64,000 nucleotides of DNA from assembly GCF_000175935.2 (NCBI RefSeq), contig NC_014841.1:248001-312000 (forward strand). Direction: 5' to 3'. The notes under the pieces are model-generated. The model saw nothing but the letters and a program-made list of their open reading frames with translations, had not been told where the DNA came from and searched no databases. A program made the translations under genes and the position numbers. The stretch's first letter is position 1; each line of letters begins with the position of its first letter. This DNA is from Pantoea sp. At-9b (GTDB lineage: Bacteria; Pseudomonadota; Gammaproteobacteria; Enterobacterales; Enterobacteriaceae). Below, one piece after another: positions 42,645-51,531 of the stretch.

Positions 42645-44043
42645 GTTTTTTCCCCCTGCGCGCAAGTGAAATCAGAACCACCAGCAGAATAATCAGCACA
42701 ATGGCTGCGCCGCCCCAGACTGCGGGCTGGGCCAGACGAGCAATCAGCGGACGCTCACCGCCTTCACGCACGGTTTTGACCTGCTCAGCCGTCACGTTCA
42801 GCTTGTCGTTGCCAAAGTTTTTCAGGACATAATTGCTGACATCGGCGATCTGCTGATCGGTCAGACGATCGGTAAACAACGCATCCGGGCCAAAACCTGG
42901 CATATCGATGTCTTTACCGTCGACCTGACGATGCACGCCGTAAACGATGGTGGCGATCAGGTTGTCAGCCTGGGGAGCGCCGGTGGTGGTGTTATGGAAC
43001 AACGAAGGATAGATCGTGTTGCCGGAACCGTCCGCCTGATGGCAGTTGGCGCAGGTGCTGCTGTAGACCTTCCAGCCCGCATCCGGATCTTTCACCGCAC
43101 GCTGCAAGGCTTCAGTGGTGGCCGGTTGGCCGATATTGTCGCGAGACTGGCTGACCGGTTGACTCACCGCCGGAATCTGGCGCAGATACGCGACCATCGC
43201 CTGAATATCGTCATCAGACAAATGTTGCAGGCTATGCTCAACCGCTTCAGCCATCGGCCCTGCGGCCTGGGCTTTGCCGGCCACGTGACCGGTTTTCAGG
43301 TACTGCGCGATTTGTGCATCGCTCCAGTTGCCGATACCGGCGTGTTTATCCGGTGTGATATTCGGCGCATACCAGCTACCGAGACTGCCCCCACTCAGGG
43401 CCTGATCGTTATTCTGCCCCATCAACGCATTACGCGGCGTATGGCAGGTGTCGCAGTGTGCCAGCGCATTCACCAGGTAATCACCGCGATTAATTTCAGC
43501 GGATTTACTGGCATCAGGTATGAAAGGTTTGGCATCCGCGAATAGCATATTCCAGAAGAACATGCTTGAACGAATATTAAACGGGAAGGGCAAATCTGTT
43601 TGGGCTGGCACATTATCGTCAGCTTTCACGCCGTGCATAAAATAAGCGTACAGGGCATGAATATCGCTGTCGGTTATTTTTGCATACGAGGTGTAGGGCA
43701 TCGCCGGATAAAGATGCTGCCCCTGTTTATTAATCCCCTCTCTGACCGCTCTGGCAAAATCCTGTTCGGTATAATCACCAATTCCCGCTGTTTTCGATGG
43801 GGTGATATTGCTGGAAACGATATTTCCGAGTGGTGAGGAGATAATATATCCCCCCGACATTTCTGCACCGTGATCGGGTGCGGTATGGCAGGCCCCACAG
43901 TCTGCTGCAATAGCCAGATACTTGCCTTTCGCAATAAGCGATGCAGAGTCAGCCGCACTTTCAGCATGGGCTGAAAATGTTGCAGACATCAGAATGCTCA
44001 ACGCGAAAGGCAGACAACGCTGTCTCACCTTTCTTGCCTTCAT
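42634..44043 (-). CDS. Tri-haem cytochrome c subunit of the GMC dehydrogenase
   Basis: This 469-aa membrane-anchored cytochrome has signal peptide MKARKVRQRCLPFALSILMSATFSAHA, three haem-attachment motifs CGACH (about residue 45), CDTCH (about 200) and CANCH (about 340), and a C-terminal anchor PAVWGGAAIVLIILLVVLISLARRGKK. It takes electrons from the flavoprotein and delivers them to quinone. The start MKARKV at 44043 is chosen because the signal peptide begins there. It is the first gene of the three-subunit operon, with a terminator for the upstream genes just before it. Confidence 0.95.
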   Translation of the reverse strand: MKARKVRQRCLPFALSILMSATFSAHAESAADSASLIAKGKYLAIAADCGACHTAPDHGAEMSGGYIISSPLGNIVSSNITPSKTAGIGDYTEQDFARAVREGINKQGQHLYPAMPYTSYAKITDSDIHALYAYFMHGVKADDNVPAQTDLPFPFNIRSSMFFWNMLFADAKPFIPDASKSAEINRGDYLVNALAHCDTCHTPRNALMGQNNDQALSGGSLGSWYAPNITPDKHAGIGNWSDAQIAQYLKTGHVAGKAQAAGPMAEAVEHSLQHLSDDDIQAMVAYLRQIPAVSQPVSQSRDNIGQPATTEALQRAVKDPDAGWKVYSSTCANCHQADGSGNTIYPSLFHNTTTGAPQADNLIATIVYGVHRQVDGKDIDMPGFGPDALFTDRLTDQQIADVSNYVLKNFGNDKLNVTAEQVKTVREGGERPLIARLAQPAVWGGAAIVLIILLVVLISLARRGKKHGA

Positions 44044-44090
44044 TGTAATTGCTTCCGGTAAATAATTATTCGTGTTATTAAAATAAGAAA

Positions 44091-44121
44091 TGCACATCTG
44101 TAGCAATGCCACAGATGTGCA
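44091..44121 (-). terminator. Hairpin terminator after the cupin-like gene
   Basis: A perfect 11-bp stem, TGCACATCTGT and ACAGATGTGCA, with a 9-nt loop is followed on the minus strand by a T-rich tract (TTTCTTATTTTAAT). It separates the cupin/lactonase genes from the dehydrogenase operon. Confidence 0.75.
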
Positions 44122-44160
44122 GGTTAACAGATTGTAAATCTATACAAAATACAAACGGTG

Positions 44161-44868
44161 CTATAACAGTTCGTAATCATTAAAAACAATATTTTCACCA
44201 CTGGCCGCCGTTAAATCGACCTTACCCGGTTCGGTTAAAAACGCGTCACCCGGATGGACCCAGAGTTCTTTTACCCGGTTGGCATGGGTTGAATCGGCTA
44301 TCAACACCCGTCCTTCGGTAAAGAACACCCGCACACCCGGCCCATGCTGGGTGTATTCGCCGGTGCTTTCTCCCGGTTTCAGGGTCACCTTCCAGCCTTT
44401 AACGGTCTTCTTATCCAACACCTGCTGGAACGCCTCGTTTGACGGACGAGTCGCACCGCCAAAATGCTGTGGTCCCGGGATATTGATTTCAAACGCCACC
44501 TGATGATTAACGTTATTTCCGGTGTTGGTCACTTTATCCGTATCGGATTTACCCTGATGTTCACCGAACTTCACGTTGCCGGTTTTCATTGCTGTATTGT
44601 TGGCGGGTTTGTCCGGATAGGCGATTTTCACCGGACTGCCTTCAATGTGAGTATTGACGTAATCCAGATGTTGTTCGTGATAAAGCGTGGAATGTCCGGG
44701 TTGGATCAGCACGCGCATCACCGTGACATACTTATTTTCCAGAATAACGTGATGCAGTGGTTCAAGATCGGTGGCGACGACTTTTTCCGCTGCATTGGCT
44801 TGCACACTACCGGCCAGAATGGCAGAAGATAATAAGGCGTTCAGTAACGTCTGACGAATTTTAGGCAT
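44161..44868 (-). CDS. Secreted cupin-like protein
   Basis: This 235-aa protein has a signal peptide MPKIRQTLLNALLSSAILAGSVQANAAE and a beta-rich body with cupin-like motifs: HSTLYHEQHLDYVNTHIEG with several His, RVLIQPG, LKPGESTGEYTQHGPGVRVFF and WVHPGDAFLTEPG. It may bind a metal and a sugar acid in the periplasm. ATG 44868 follows AAGGAG. It lies between the lactonase gene upstream (80 bp) and the dehydrogenase operon, so a part in periplasmic sugar-acid metabolism is likely but unproven. No exact family recognised. Confidence 0.8.
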   Translation of the reverse strand: MPKIRQTLLNALLSSAILAGSVQANAAEKVVATDLEPLHHVILENKYVTVMRVLIQPGHSTLYHEQHLDYVNTHIEGSPVKIAYPDKPANNTAMKTGNVKFGEHQGKSDTDKVTNTGNNVNHQVAFEINIPGPQHFGGATRPSNEAFQQVLDKKTVKGWKVTLKPGESTGEYTQHGPGVRVFFTEGRVLIADSTHANRVKELWVHPGDAFLTEPGKVDLTAASGENIVFNDYELL

Positions 44869-44948
44869 GACGACTCCTTTATTTAACGCATAAATATCAT
44901 TCAAAGTCAGGTGAATGAATAACGTACCATGATGCGAGCGCGCGATAT

Positions 44949-46097
44949 TTACTCAACAATCGTGACCCAATTCGCCCCTTTTCCGGTTGGCACACGCTCG
45001 ATTAATGTCAGTCTCCCGGTCTTTTGATCAATAGAATACAACGCCACCTGGCTTGATTTCTGTCCAGACTCGATCAAATAACGACCAGAATTATCAATAG
45101 CAAAGCCACGCGGTTGAGTTTCGGTCGGCGTGCTGTTAATCAGCGTCAGCCGCCCATCAAGCGGAGAAACACGGAAGGCGGTGATATTGCTGCTGGTTCG
45201 TTCGGTGGAATAAAGAAAACGACCGTTCGGCGTGATGTGAATATCTGCTTGCCACAACCGGGGTTTGGCGGAGTTCGGCAAGTCGTCGTCCCCGGTAAGC
45301 GGACGCGCCTCACCCCGTTGCATGTTGCGGGCAATGGCCGGATCGAGCGACGGTGTCGCTTCATGTTCGGTCAGGGTACCATCCTGATTCAGCGTCAGGC
45401 GGGAGATATTGCCCGCCATCTCGGTGAGTAAATACAGGTTTTGCGCGCCCTGCTCATCGCGCTGCGGCGCGAAGACAAAATGACGTGGGCCGGTGGCCGC
45501 TTCACGCTGAATATTCACAAACGAAGGGGTGTTAGGCGTCACCTTGCCGCTGTGACTGTCAAAACGATATTGCAGCACTTGATCCGCCCCGAGTAACGGG
45601 ACAAACAGGAACTGATTGCTGGGATCGGTTTGAATCGAATGCGCCCGCTTCCCGGTATGCACCACCTGCACCGGGGCGCTTTCCACTTTGCCGTCGCTGG
45701 CAATACGATTGACGCTGAACAGGTCGCCACCGTAAGAAGAGGACAGCAGAAAACGGCCACGCTTATCCAGCGCCAGATACGCCATTGCTTCCGGCAGTGG
45801 GGTATCAGCAAAATGGCTCAGGGTGCCATCCGGCTGAATATGCCAGGCCGACACACGATAAGGCTGACTGCGTACCGACACGTAAAGTGTCTTTTTATCG
45901 TTGGATACCGCCATTGGCATACTTTTCAGACCGGTGGGATACTCACCGATCGGTTTCAGTTGATGCTGTGCCTTATCCAGCGTATACGCCGTCACCGTTC
46001 CGCTGTCGCCATTCGAAACATAAACATAGGCGTTTTCCTGCGCCATCACAGTGGTAGCCAATAACATCATTCCTGCGGCCATGACTCGCTTTTTCAT
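44949..46097 (-). CDS. Exported lactonase-family (6-phosphogluconolactonase-like) beta-propeller
   Basis: This 382-aa seven-bladed propeller of the YbhE/Pgl lactonase family begins with a cleavable signal MKKRVMAAGMMLLATTVMA. Repeated blade motifs include YVYVSNGDSGTVTAYTLD, KTLYVSVRSQPYRVSAW, HSIQTDPSNQFLFVP, GRFLYSTERTSSNITAF and GRYLIESGQKSSQVALY. Cytoplasmic Pgl hydrolyses 6-phosphogluconolactone; an exported copy next to a periplasmic sugar-acid dehydrogenase more likely opens glucono- or related lactones outside the cytoplasm. That role is inferred. Confidence 0.9.
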   Translation of the reverse strand: MKKRVMAAGMMLLATTVMAQENAYVYVSNGDSGTVTAYTLDKAQHQLKPIGEYPTGLKSMPMAVSNDKKTLYVSVRSQPYRVSAWHIQPDGTLSHFADTPLPEAMAYLALDKRGRFLLSSSYGGDLFSVNRIASDGKVESAPVQVVHTGKRAHSIQTDPSNQFLFVPLLGADQVLQYRFDSHSGKVTPNTPSFVNIQREAATGPRHFVFAPQRDEQGAQNLYLLTEMAGNISRLTLNQDGTLTEHEATPSLDPAIARNMQRGEARPLTGDDDLPNSAKPRLWQADIHITPNGRFLYSTERTSSNITAFRVSPLDGRLTLINSTPTETQPRGFAIDNSGRYLIESGQKSSQVALYSIDQKTGRLTLIERVPTGKGANWVTIVE

Positions 46098-46134
46098 TTT
46101 TTATCGTCGCTTGTTGTAGGGTTCAGAGAAGGTG

Positions 46135-46773
46135 TTACCAACGGGTGCTGAAGTGCTCGCACAATTCCCGCACCGCCTGTTCCGGCAACGCTGTCGGTTT
46201 CGTGGCGCAGTTCAGCCACAGCCGCGCCGTTTCCTCCAACTCTTCCAGCGCGAAGCTGGCGGCGGAAACCGATCCACCCCATATCACCGGTCCGAGGCGC
46301 TCCAACATCACGCCGCGCACCTCGTTAGCCAAACCAGCAACCTGCTCCGCCACGTCAGCATGGCCCGGACGACGATAGTCGATCAGCGGAATACGCCCGA
46401 CTTTCATCACCTGATACGGGGTCAGCGGTGGCAGAATGCTGTCGCGCTGCCAAACACCCGCCAGTGTCAGTTGCACCAAATGGGTAGAATGGGTATGGAC
46501 TACGCCGTGCGCTGCCGGATTGCGGTCATAAATCTGACGATGCAACAGCAGCGTTTTCGAAGGCTTATCACCAGAAACCCATTCACCGTCGCGGTTCACC
46601 TTGGCAATACGCGCCGGTTCCAGGTGTCCCAGACAGGCATCGGTTGGGGTGATCAGCCAACCATCTTCCAGACGGGCGCTGATATTGCCTGCGGTACCGG
46701 TGGTGTAGCCACGGGTAAACAGATCAGCCCCGACCTGGCATATCTCTTCGCGTAACGACTGTTCATTTTGCAT
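46135..46773 (-). CDS. otnC: Class II aldolase, 3-oxo-tetronate 4-phosphate decarboxylase type
   Basis: This 212-aa class II aldolase/adducin-family enzyme has TGTAGNISARLEDGWLITPTDACLG for phosphate binding (about residues 25-50), catalytic Glu in LEPARIAKV, and metal ligands in VVHTHSTHLVQLTL (about 90-103). With the DUF1537 kinase (52194-53465) in the same regulon it matches OtnC, which decarboxylates 3-oxo-tetronate 4-phosphate to dihydroxyacetone phosphate. ATG 46773 follows GAGGAG, 12 nt downstream of the MFS gene, so both are in one transcript. The symbol rests on context as well as sequence. Confidence 0.85.
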   Translation of the reverse strand: MQNEQSLREEICQVGADLFTRGYTTGTAGNISARLEDGWLITPTDACLGHLEPARIAKVNRDGEWVSGDKPSKTLLLHRQIYDRNPAAHGVVHTHSTHLVQLTLAGVWQRDSILPPLTPYQVMKVGRIPLIDYRRPGHADVAEQVAGLANEVRGVMLERLGPVIWGGSVSAASFALEELEETARLWLNCATKPTALPEQAVRELCEHFSTRW

Positions 46774-46784
46774 AGGTTTTCTCC

Positions 46785-48092
46785 TCACTCGCTCGCCGTG
46801 GCAACGACAGGCGATTCACTGTGGGTGTTGATGGGAAGCGGTTCCAGTTTGCCGAGCACGAACATAAAGGTCAGTGCGCCGAGCACACAGATGCCACCCG
46901 CGACCAGCAACGGCACGACAAACGAGCCGTGGCTCAGGGTGAGCATGATGCCGGTAAAGGACGCGGTCACAATTCCGGCGAGATTACCGGCGAAGTTCTG
47001 AATGCCGCCGAGGGTGGCAACATAGTTACTGGCGGGTGCCACGTCAGCAGGCAAGGTCCAGATATTGGCGGCGGTGAACGCCAGGCCAGCATAGGTGATG
47101 GAGAACAGCGTCAGGATCACCGTGATGCTGTCGGTAAAGGCAGCAAACGCGATCACGCTGGAAAGCAGCATGCCGGTGATCAGGCAGGTTTTGCGTGCTG
47201 CCGTCAGACTCAGGCCTTTACGATAAAGGGCATCGGAGACAATGCCGCCAAGTAAGCTGCCAGGGATCCCCATCAACGCCGGGATAGCCCCCAACGTGCC
47301 CAGCTCTTTCAGCGAGAAGCCATGCGCCATGGTCAGATAAGTCGGGAACCAGGTCACGAAGAAATAGGTGGCGAAGTTCATGCAGAAGAAGCCAATCATC
47401 ATCCCCCACACATTGCGATGGCGGAACAGTGACCACATCTCAATCTTGCCGTTGTTCTGCGCAACGGGTACCGCGCGGTCTTCCAACAGGTTTTGCCGCT
47501 CGGTCTCATCCAACCCTTTCATCTCTTCCGGCTCGCGATAAAACAGCAGCCAGATAGCCACCCATACTAACCCCAAGGCTCCGGTCACCACGAAGGAGGT
47601 TTCCCAGTCCCAGGTACTGATTAACCAGGCGACCAGCGGCAGTGCGATGGCGCTACCGGCGCGCGGACCGGCGTCAAAAATGCCGCTGGCGGTGGCGCGT
47701 TGTTTTTTAGCAAACCAGCTGTAGACCACTTTGACGCAGCCCGGATTCCCGCCCGCCTCACCGATGCCCAATGCCAGGCGAGCGGCGAAAATGGAGGTGA
47801 AACCTTTGCCAAAGGCGGTGAACACCGTGAACAGCGACCACCAACCCACGGCGAGCGCCAGTCCGGCACGTGCGCCCAGGCGGTCAATCAGGCGACCGGC
47901 CGGGATCTGCATCAGGGCATAAGTCCAGAAAAAGGCACCGAGGATTAACCCCATGCTGGTGTCGTCGATTCCCAGGTCGGCTTTGATGTGTGGCGCGGCG
48001 ATCGCCAGATTGATACGGTCGATGTAATTGATAGCGATGGCGAAAAAGCAGAACACGATCATCAGCCAGCGAATTCGTGGATATCTGCGCAT
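46785..48092 (-). CDS. MFS sugar-acid transporter (anion:cation symporter family)
   Basis: This 435-aa transporter has 12 helices. It starts MRRYPRIRWLMIVFCFFAIAINYIDRINLAIAAPHIKADLG, with the NYIDRxNLxxAAP signature of the ACS family (ExuT, GudP, DgoT). GRLIDRLGARAGLAL is motif A and RLALGIGEAGGNPGCVKVVYSWF is also characteristic. It probably imports the tetronate or other C4 acid handled by the cluster. AAGGAATTCACC precedes the ATG. The promoter region holds two copies of the LacI-type operator. Confidence 0.94.
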   Translation of the reverse strand: MRRYPRIRWLMIVFCFFAIAINYIDRINLAIAAPHIKADLGIDDTSMGLILGAFFWTYALMQIPAGRLIDRLGARAGLALAVGWWSLFTVFTAFGKGFTSIFAARLALGIGEAGGNPGCVKVVYSWFAKKQRATASGIFDAGPRAGSAIALPLVAWLISTWDWETSFVVTGALGLVWVAIWLLFYREPEEMKGLDETERQNLLEDRAVPVAQNNGKIEMWSLFRHRNVWGMMIGFFCMNFATYFFVTWFPTYLTMAHGFSLKELGTLGAIPALMGIPGSLLGGIVSDALYRKGLSLTAARKTCLITGMLLSSVIAFAAFTDSITVILTLFSITYAGLAFTAANIWTLPADVAPASNYVATLGGIQNFAGNLAGIVTASFTGIMLTLSHGSFVVPLLVAGGICVLGALTFMFVLGKLEPLPINTHSESPVVATASE

Positions 48093-48248
48093 GGTGAATT
48101 CCTTTATGATTTATTTATGGGTTACAGGAGGTTTTGCCGCGTCGCGTAGGCAGCAGCCGCCGGTGTCGTTAAAAATCGGGGAGATACATCATGGAACTGT
48201 TAAAAAAACGTGAGCAGGTATCCCCGACCTGATAACATGATGTAAAAA

Positions 48249-48292
48249 GTAAGCGATTACAAAATACAGTCAAGCCAAAAGTAAGCGCTTTC
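48249..48292. promoter_or_regulatory. Pair of LacI-type operators, MFS / LacI divergent region
   Basis: GTAAGCGATTAC (48249-48260, near-perfect dyad) and GTAAGCGCTTTC (48281-48292) are 32 bp apart, about three helical turns, between the divergent MFS-aldolase and LacI genes. The same core recurs at 51353-51364 and 51454-51467. Confidence 0.82.
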
Positions 48293-48357
48293 AAAATTGA
48301 TAGTGAGTTGTCTGCGAATTTTGTGGACAAGCTCACTCTTTCAGCAGGAGTGACTTG

Positions 48358-49392
48358 ATGAGTGAAAAACAAAATGGACCCGGCCGCGTATCACTGGAAG
48401 ATGTTGCCCGCCTTTCCGGCGTGTCAACGGCCACTGTTTCTCGCGTGTTGAACGGCAGTACCACCGTCAAAGCGGCACGTCGCGCGGCGGTGGAAAAAGC
48501 CTGTGAAGAACTCGGCTATGTGATTAACCGTGCGGCGCGCACCCTCGCCTCACGGCGCAGCATGACCATTGGTGCCGTGGTGCCGACGCTCGCGACAGAA
48601 ACCTTCTCCAGAGCACTGGCGGCGTTTCAGCAGTTAATTCATGAGGCGGGTTACACGCTGTTGCTGGCGAACTCCAATTTCGACCCGGACACCGAGTTGA
48701 AAGAGGTGAACAAGCTGATTGAGTACGGCATTGACGGTCTGATGCTGGTGGGCAATACCCATCACCCACGTCTGTGGGAACGCATCAACCAGCAGGAGAT
48801 CGCCTGTATCCAGACCTTCTCCCATGACAGCGAAAGGCCCTGCGTAGGCTACGACAGCGAGGGGGCAGCGGAGACCATTGCCCGGCATTTACTGGCGCTG
48901 GGGCACCGGCAATTTGCGGTGATTGTCGGCACGCCGCCGTCGAACGATCGTGTTTCGGACCGTCTGAAAGGCACACGACGGGCATTACAGCAGCACGGCC
49001 TGACGTTACCTGATAGCCATCTTGTCGATAACGCTTTCAGCATGAACGATGCACGCAAAGCGGTGTTCCGCCTGCTGGATGGCCCGGAACCGCCCACGGC
49101 CATCATTTGCGGGAACGATTTGCTGGCATTTGGCGCGATGCGCGCCGCCAGCGAGCGCTATCTGCGCATTCCGGGCGACATCTCCATCGTCGGTTTCAAC
49201 GACTATGAATATGCCGAGCACCTGGAACATCCGCTGACCACCATGCGCGTTGACCTGGCATCCATTGGTGAGCATGCTGCGCATTATCTGTTGAATACGC
49301 TGAATAACCTACCCGCTGCGCGACACACGCTGATCGAGACGGAATTGATTGTCCGGGGCAGCAGCGGTTCGGTGCCCCGTCAGGCGCGCTAA
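48358..49392 (+). CDS. LacI-family regulator of the tetronate-like cluster
   Basis: This 344-aa GntR-like LacI-family repressor has HTH VSLEDVARLSGVSTATVSRVLNGS at about residues 9-32 and a C-terminal ligand domain (GAVVPTLATETFSRALAAFQQLIHEAG; PGDISIVGFNDYEYAEHLEHPLTTMRVD). ATG 48358 has CAGGAG 8 nt upstream. It is divergent from the MFS-aldolase genes. The GTAAGCG-type sites in front of both divergent promoters of the cluster make this protein the obvious common repressor, including of itself. Confidence 0.93.
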   Translation: MSEKQNGPGRVSLEDVARLSGVSTATVSRVLNGSTTVKAARRAAVEKACEELGYVINRAARTLASRRSMTIGAVVPTLATETFSRALAAFQQLIHEAGYTLLLANSNFDPDTELKEVNKLIEYGIDGLMLVGNTHHPRLWERINQQEIACIQTFSHDSERPCVGYDSEGAAETIARHLLALGHRQFAVIVGTPPSNDRVSDRLKGTRRALQQHGLTLPDSHLVDNAFSMNDARKAVFRLLDGPEPPTAIICGNDLLAFGAMRAASERYLRIPGDISIVGFNDYEYAEHLEHPLTTMRVDLASIGEHAAHYLLNTLNNLPAARHTLIETELIVRGSSGSVPRQAR

Positions 49393-50081
49393 TCGCGGCG
49401 TTGCATGCCGAACTGGTTGAAAATGGCTGTCACCGCAGGCGTTTTCAGCCAGGCCAGAAAGGCGCTGGCCCGCTCTGGCTGCTGCGCGTGCGTCAGCACC
49501 GCCGCTGACAGCGAAATCGGCTGCTGTGCTTCTGGCGGCAGCGGGCCAACCACGTCGATTCCTTCCACCATCAGCAGCTCGCTGATCTGTTGCACCGCGA
49601 GATCCGCATTACCGTTAACCAGCTGCTCCGCGGTAAAACCGGCCGGAATCACCGTGCCGCGCGCGCGAAGGGGTTCATCAATATTCAACTGCTTCAGCAG
49701 CCGCGAAAACCAGACGCCGCTGGCACCCGCTTCCGACCAGGCTACCGAACGTGCCGCCAGCAGGCTGCCAATCAACCGGTCAAGGTTGCTGATATCCGGC
49801 GGCACGGCTCCAGCCCGCACCGCCACCCCGATCGGAGAATCGACCACTTCAATGCGGCTGGCGGCATCGGCAATCGCCTGATCAATCAGGCGATCGACGG
49901 TGTCCACGGTGGCGATCACCACATCCGCGACCGCCCCCTGATTCAACTGTTGTTCGATAAGGGTGCTGGGATGCCAACGCATCGCCAGCGGCGTCGCCGG
50001 GTGCGCCGACTGCCACACCTCAATCAGCGTGTTGAACGGTGCACTCAGGGCGAGTGCGCTATAGATATGCAACGTCATCAT
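49389..50081 (-). CDS. ModA-like substrate-binding-fold protein without signal peptide
   Basis: This 230-aa protein of the type II periplasmic-binding fold (SBP_bac_11, molybdate-binding-like) reads MTLHIYSALALSAPFNTLIEVWQSAHP, then DVVIATVDTVDRLID and GASGVWFSRLLKQLN, and ends FLAWLKTPAVTAIFNQFGM. It starts directly at the first strand with no signal peptide and is coupled to the FMN dehydrogenase gene (stop and start share a base). It has no ABC partner nearby. A cytoplasmic binding or accessory role is suggested. It is convergent with, and overlaps by a few bases, the LacI gene end. Confidence 0.85.
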   Translation of the reverse strand: MMTLHIYSALALSAPFNTLIEVWQSAHPATPLAMRWHPSTLIEQQLNQGAVADVVIATVDTVDRLIDQAIADAASRIEVVDSPIGVAVRAGAVPPDISNLDRLIGSLLAARSVAWSEAGASGVWFSRLLKQLNIDEPLRARGTVIPAGFTAEQLVNGNADLAVQQISELLMVEGIDVVGPLPPEAQQPISLSAAVLTHAQQPERASAFLAWLKTPAVTAIFNQFGMQRRD

Positions 50082-51328
50082 TATCCCTCACGTGCAAACA
50101 GCGGTGCACGGCGCAGCAGCGCGGCGTCCAGTTGGTCAGGTTGGGTGACGCCAATCAGCGCCATATCGCGATCAATCTCATCACGCAGAATATGCATCGC
50201 ATGCTCGATGCCCGCCTGCGCGCCAATCACCGCGCCATACAAAAACGGGCGACCAAGAAACACAAAATCTGCGCCCAGTGCCATGGCCTTCATCACGTCC
50301 GTTCCACGGCGGATGCCACTGTCGATGATCACCTTCATATCTCCTTTGGCCGCGGCGATTTCTGGCAAGGTATGCAACGGGGGCACAGTGTGATCAAGCT
50401 GGCGGCCACCGTGATTGGAGAGAATCACCGCATCTGCCCCTAAATCACGAGCGATAAAGGCGTCATCCGGCGACATCAGCCCCTTGATCACCAGATTGCC
50501 TTTCCACTTCTTGCGGATAGCCTCAACGTGCTTCCAGCTCAGTTTGTCGCGTGCATTGGTGTTACGCACCTTGTTCGACATCATCGGCGGCCCGCGCTCT
50601 GCATCGGTGTTCTCAAAGTGTGGCGCACCATGGCGCAGGAAAGTTTGCACCACGGTGCCCAGCAGCCAGCGCGGACTGATGGCGCTTTGCCACATCACTT
50701 TTGGCGTGATTTTGATCGGCATACTGAAGCCGCTGCGGGTATTGTGTTCGCGGTTGCCCAGCATCGGGGTATCGCCGGTGACCACCAGCGTTTTATAGCC
50801 TGCGCGCTCAACGCGATCGAGCAGCCGGTCAATACGCGGCTGGTCACCCGCCAGATATGCCTGGAACCAGGCATCCGGGTTGGCGGCGATCACCTCCTCC
50901 AGCGGAATCAATGACGAAGCACTGAGGATCATCGGTACATTCATCGCTCGTGCCGCTTGTGCCAGCATCAGGTCGGCACGGTAGCTGACAAACGAAGCCC
51001 CGCCCAGTGGTGCGACGCCGAAAGGGTGCGACCAGTGATGCCCGAGCAGATTAACCCCTTGATCCCGCCCGGACACGTCGCGAAACATACGCGGCACAAA
51101 TACATATTGTTGATACGCCTCATAGGCTGCGGCAATGCCTCGGCCGGTCTCTACCCCCCCTTTCACGTACTGAAAAATCATATTGGGTAAGCGCTTGCGG
51201 GCATGACGTTCGAAGTCGTCCAGCGCCAGCAGATCGCGGAAATGGCGCGGTACGGTATTAGCGGGGCGCGTCTGCGCGGCTGGCGTCACAGCGATGTTTA
51301 TAGCGGTGGTGTCTCCACGAGTTGTCAT
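50081..51328 (-). CDS. FMN-dependent alpha-hydroxy-acid dehydrogenase
   Basis: This 415-aa enzyme of the lactate/glycolate oxidase family has flavin-binding TIM barrel motifs FGVAPLGGASFVSYRADLMLAQ, LVVTGDTPMLGNREHN and LVIKGLMSPDDA (Lys contacts N1), catalytic ILSNHGGRQLDH (His and Arg at about 304-307) and IDSGIRRGTDVMKAMALGADFVFLGRPFLYG. It would oxidise a 2-hydroxy acid to the 2-oxo acid, here probably the tetronate-type substrate imported by the MFS protein. It is transcribed from a promoter region with GTAAGCG operators at 51353-51364 and 51454-51467. Confidence 0.94.
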   Translation of the reverse strand: MTTRGDTTAINIAVTPAAQTRPANTVPRHFRDLLALDDFERHARKRLPNMIFQYVKGGVETGRGIAAAYEAYQQYVFVPRMFRDVSGRDQGVNLLGHHWSHPFGVAPLGGASFVSYRADLMLAQAARAMNVPMILSASSLIPLEEVIAANPDAWFQAYLAGDQPRIDRLLDRVERAGYKTLVVTGDTPMLGNREHNTRSGFSMPIKITPKVMWQSAISPRWLLGTVVQTFLRHGAPHFENTDAERGPPMMSNKVRNTNARDKLSWKHVEAIRKKWKGNLVIKGLMSPDDAFIARDLGADAVILSNHGGRQLDHTVPPLHTLPEIAAAKGDMKVIIDSGIRRGTDVMKAMALGADFVFLGRPFLYGAVIGAQAGIEHAMHILRDEIDRDMALIGVTQPDQLDAALLRRAPLFAREG

Positions 51329-51352
51329 AGTGCGTTCTCAGTATGATGGAAA

Positions 51353-51467
51353 GTAAGCGATTTCAAATAAAGGGTTATTCCGGGACTATTCTGTTTATAT
51401 CCTGACAGACGCGGAGTTTTTTTATGTGATCATTGTCACCTTATGAACACAAATGTAAGCCCTTACA
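51353..51467. promoter_or_regulatory. Two LacI-type operators between dehydrogenase and racemase operons
   Basis: GTAAGCGATTTC (51353-51364) and TGTAAGCCCTTACA (51454-51467, a near-perfect dyad) lie between two divergent operons. With the pair at 48249-48292 this gives four related sites in four regulatory positions of one cluster. Confidence 0.78.
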
Positions 51468-51531
51468 TTTTCAACCCGGATTAAGTATGGTGTGCTGTAT
51501 GCCACTTTGATCGTCGCTGCTGACGGAGATA

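Noticed and set aside
42634..44112. Longer cytochrome c frame starting at 44112
   Set aside because: The extra residues precede a clear signal peptide (MKARKVRQRC...) and run over A+T-rich leader DNA, so the start at 44043 is preferred.
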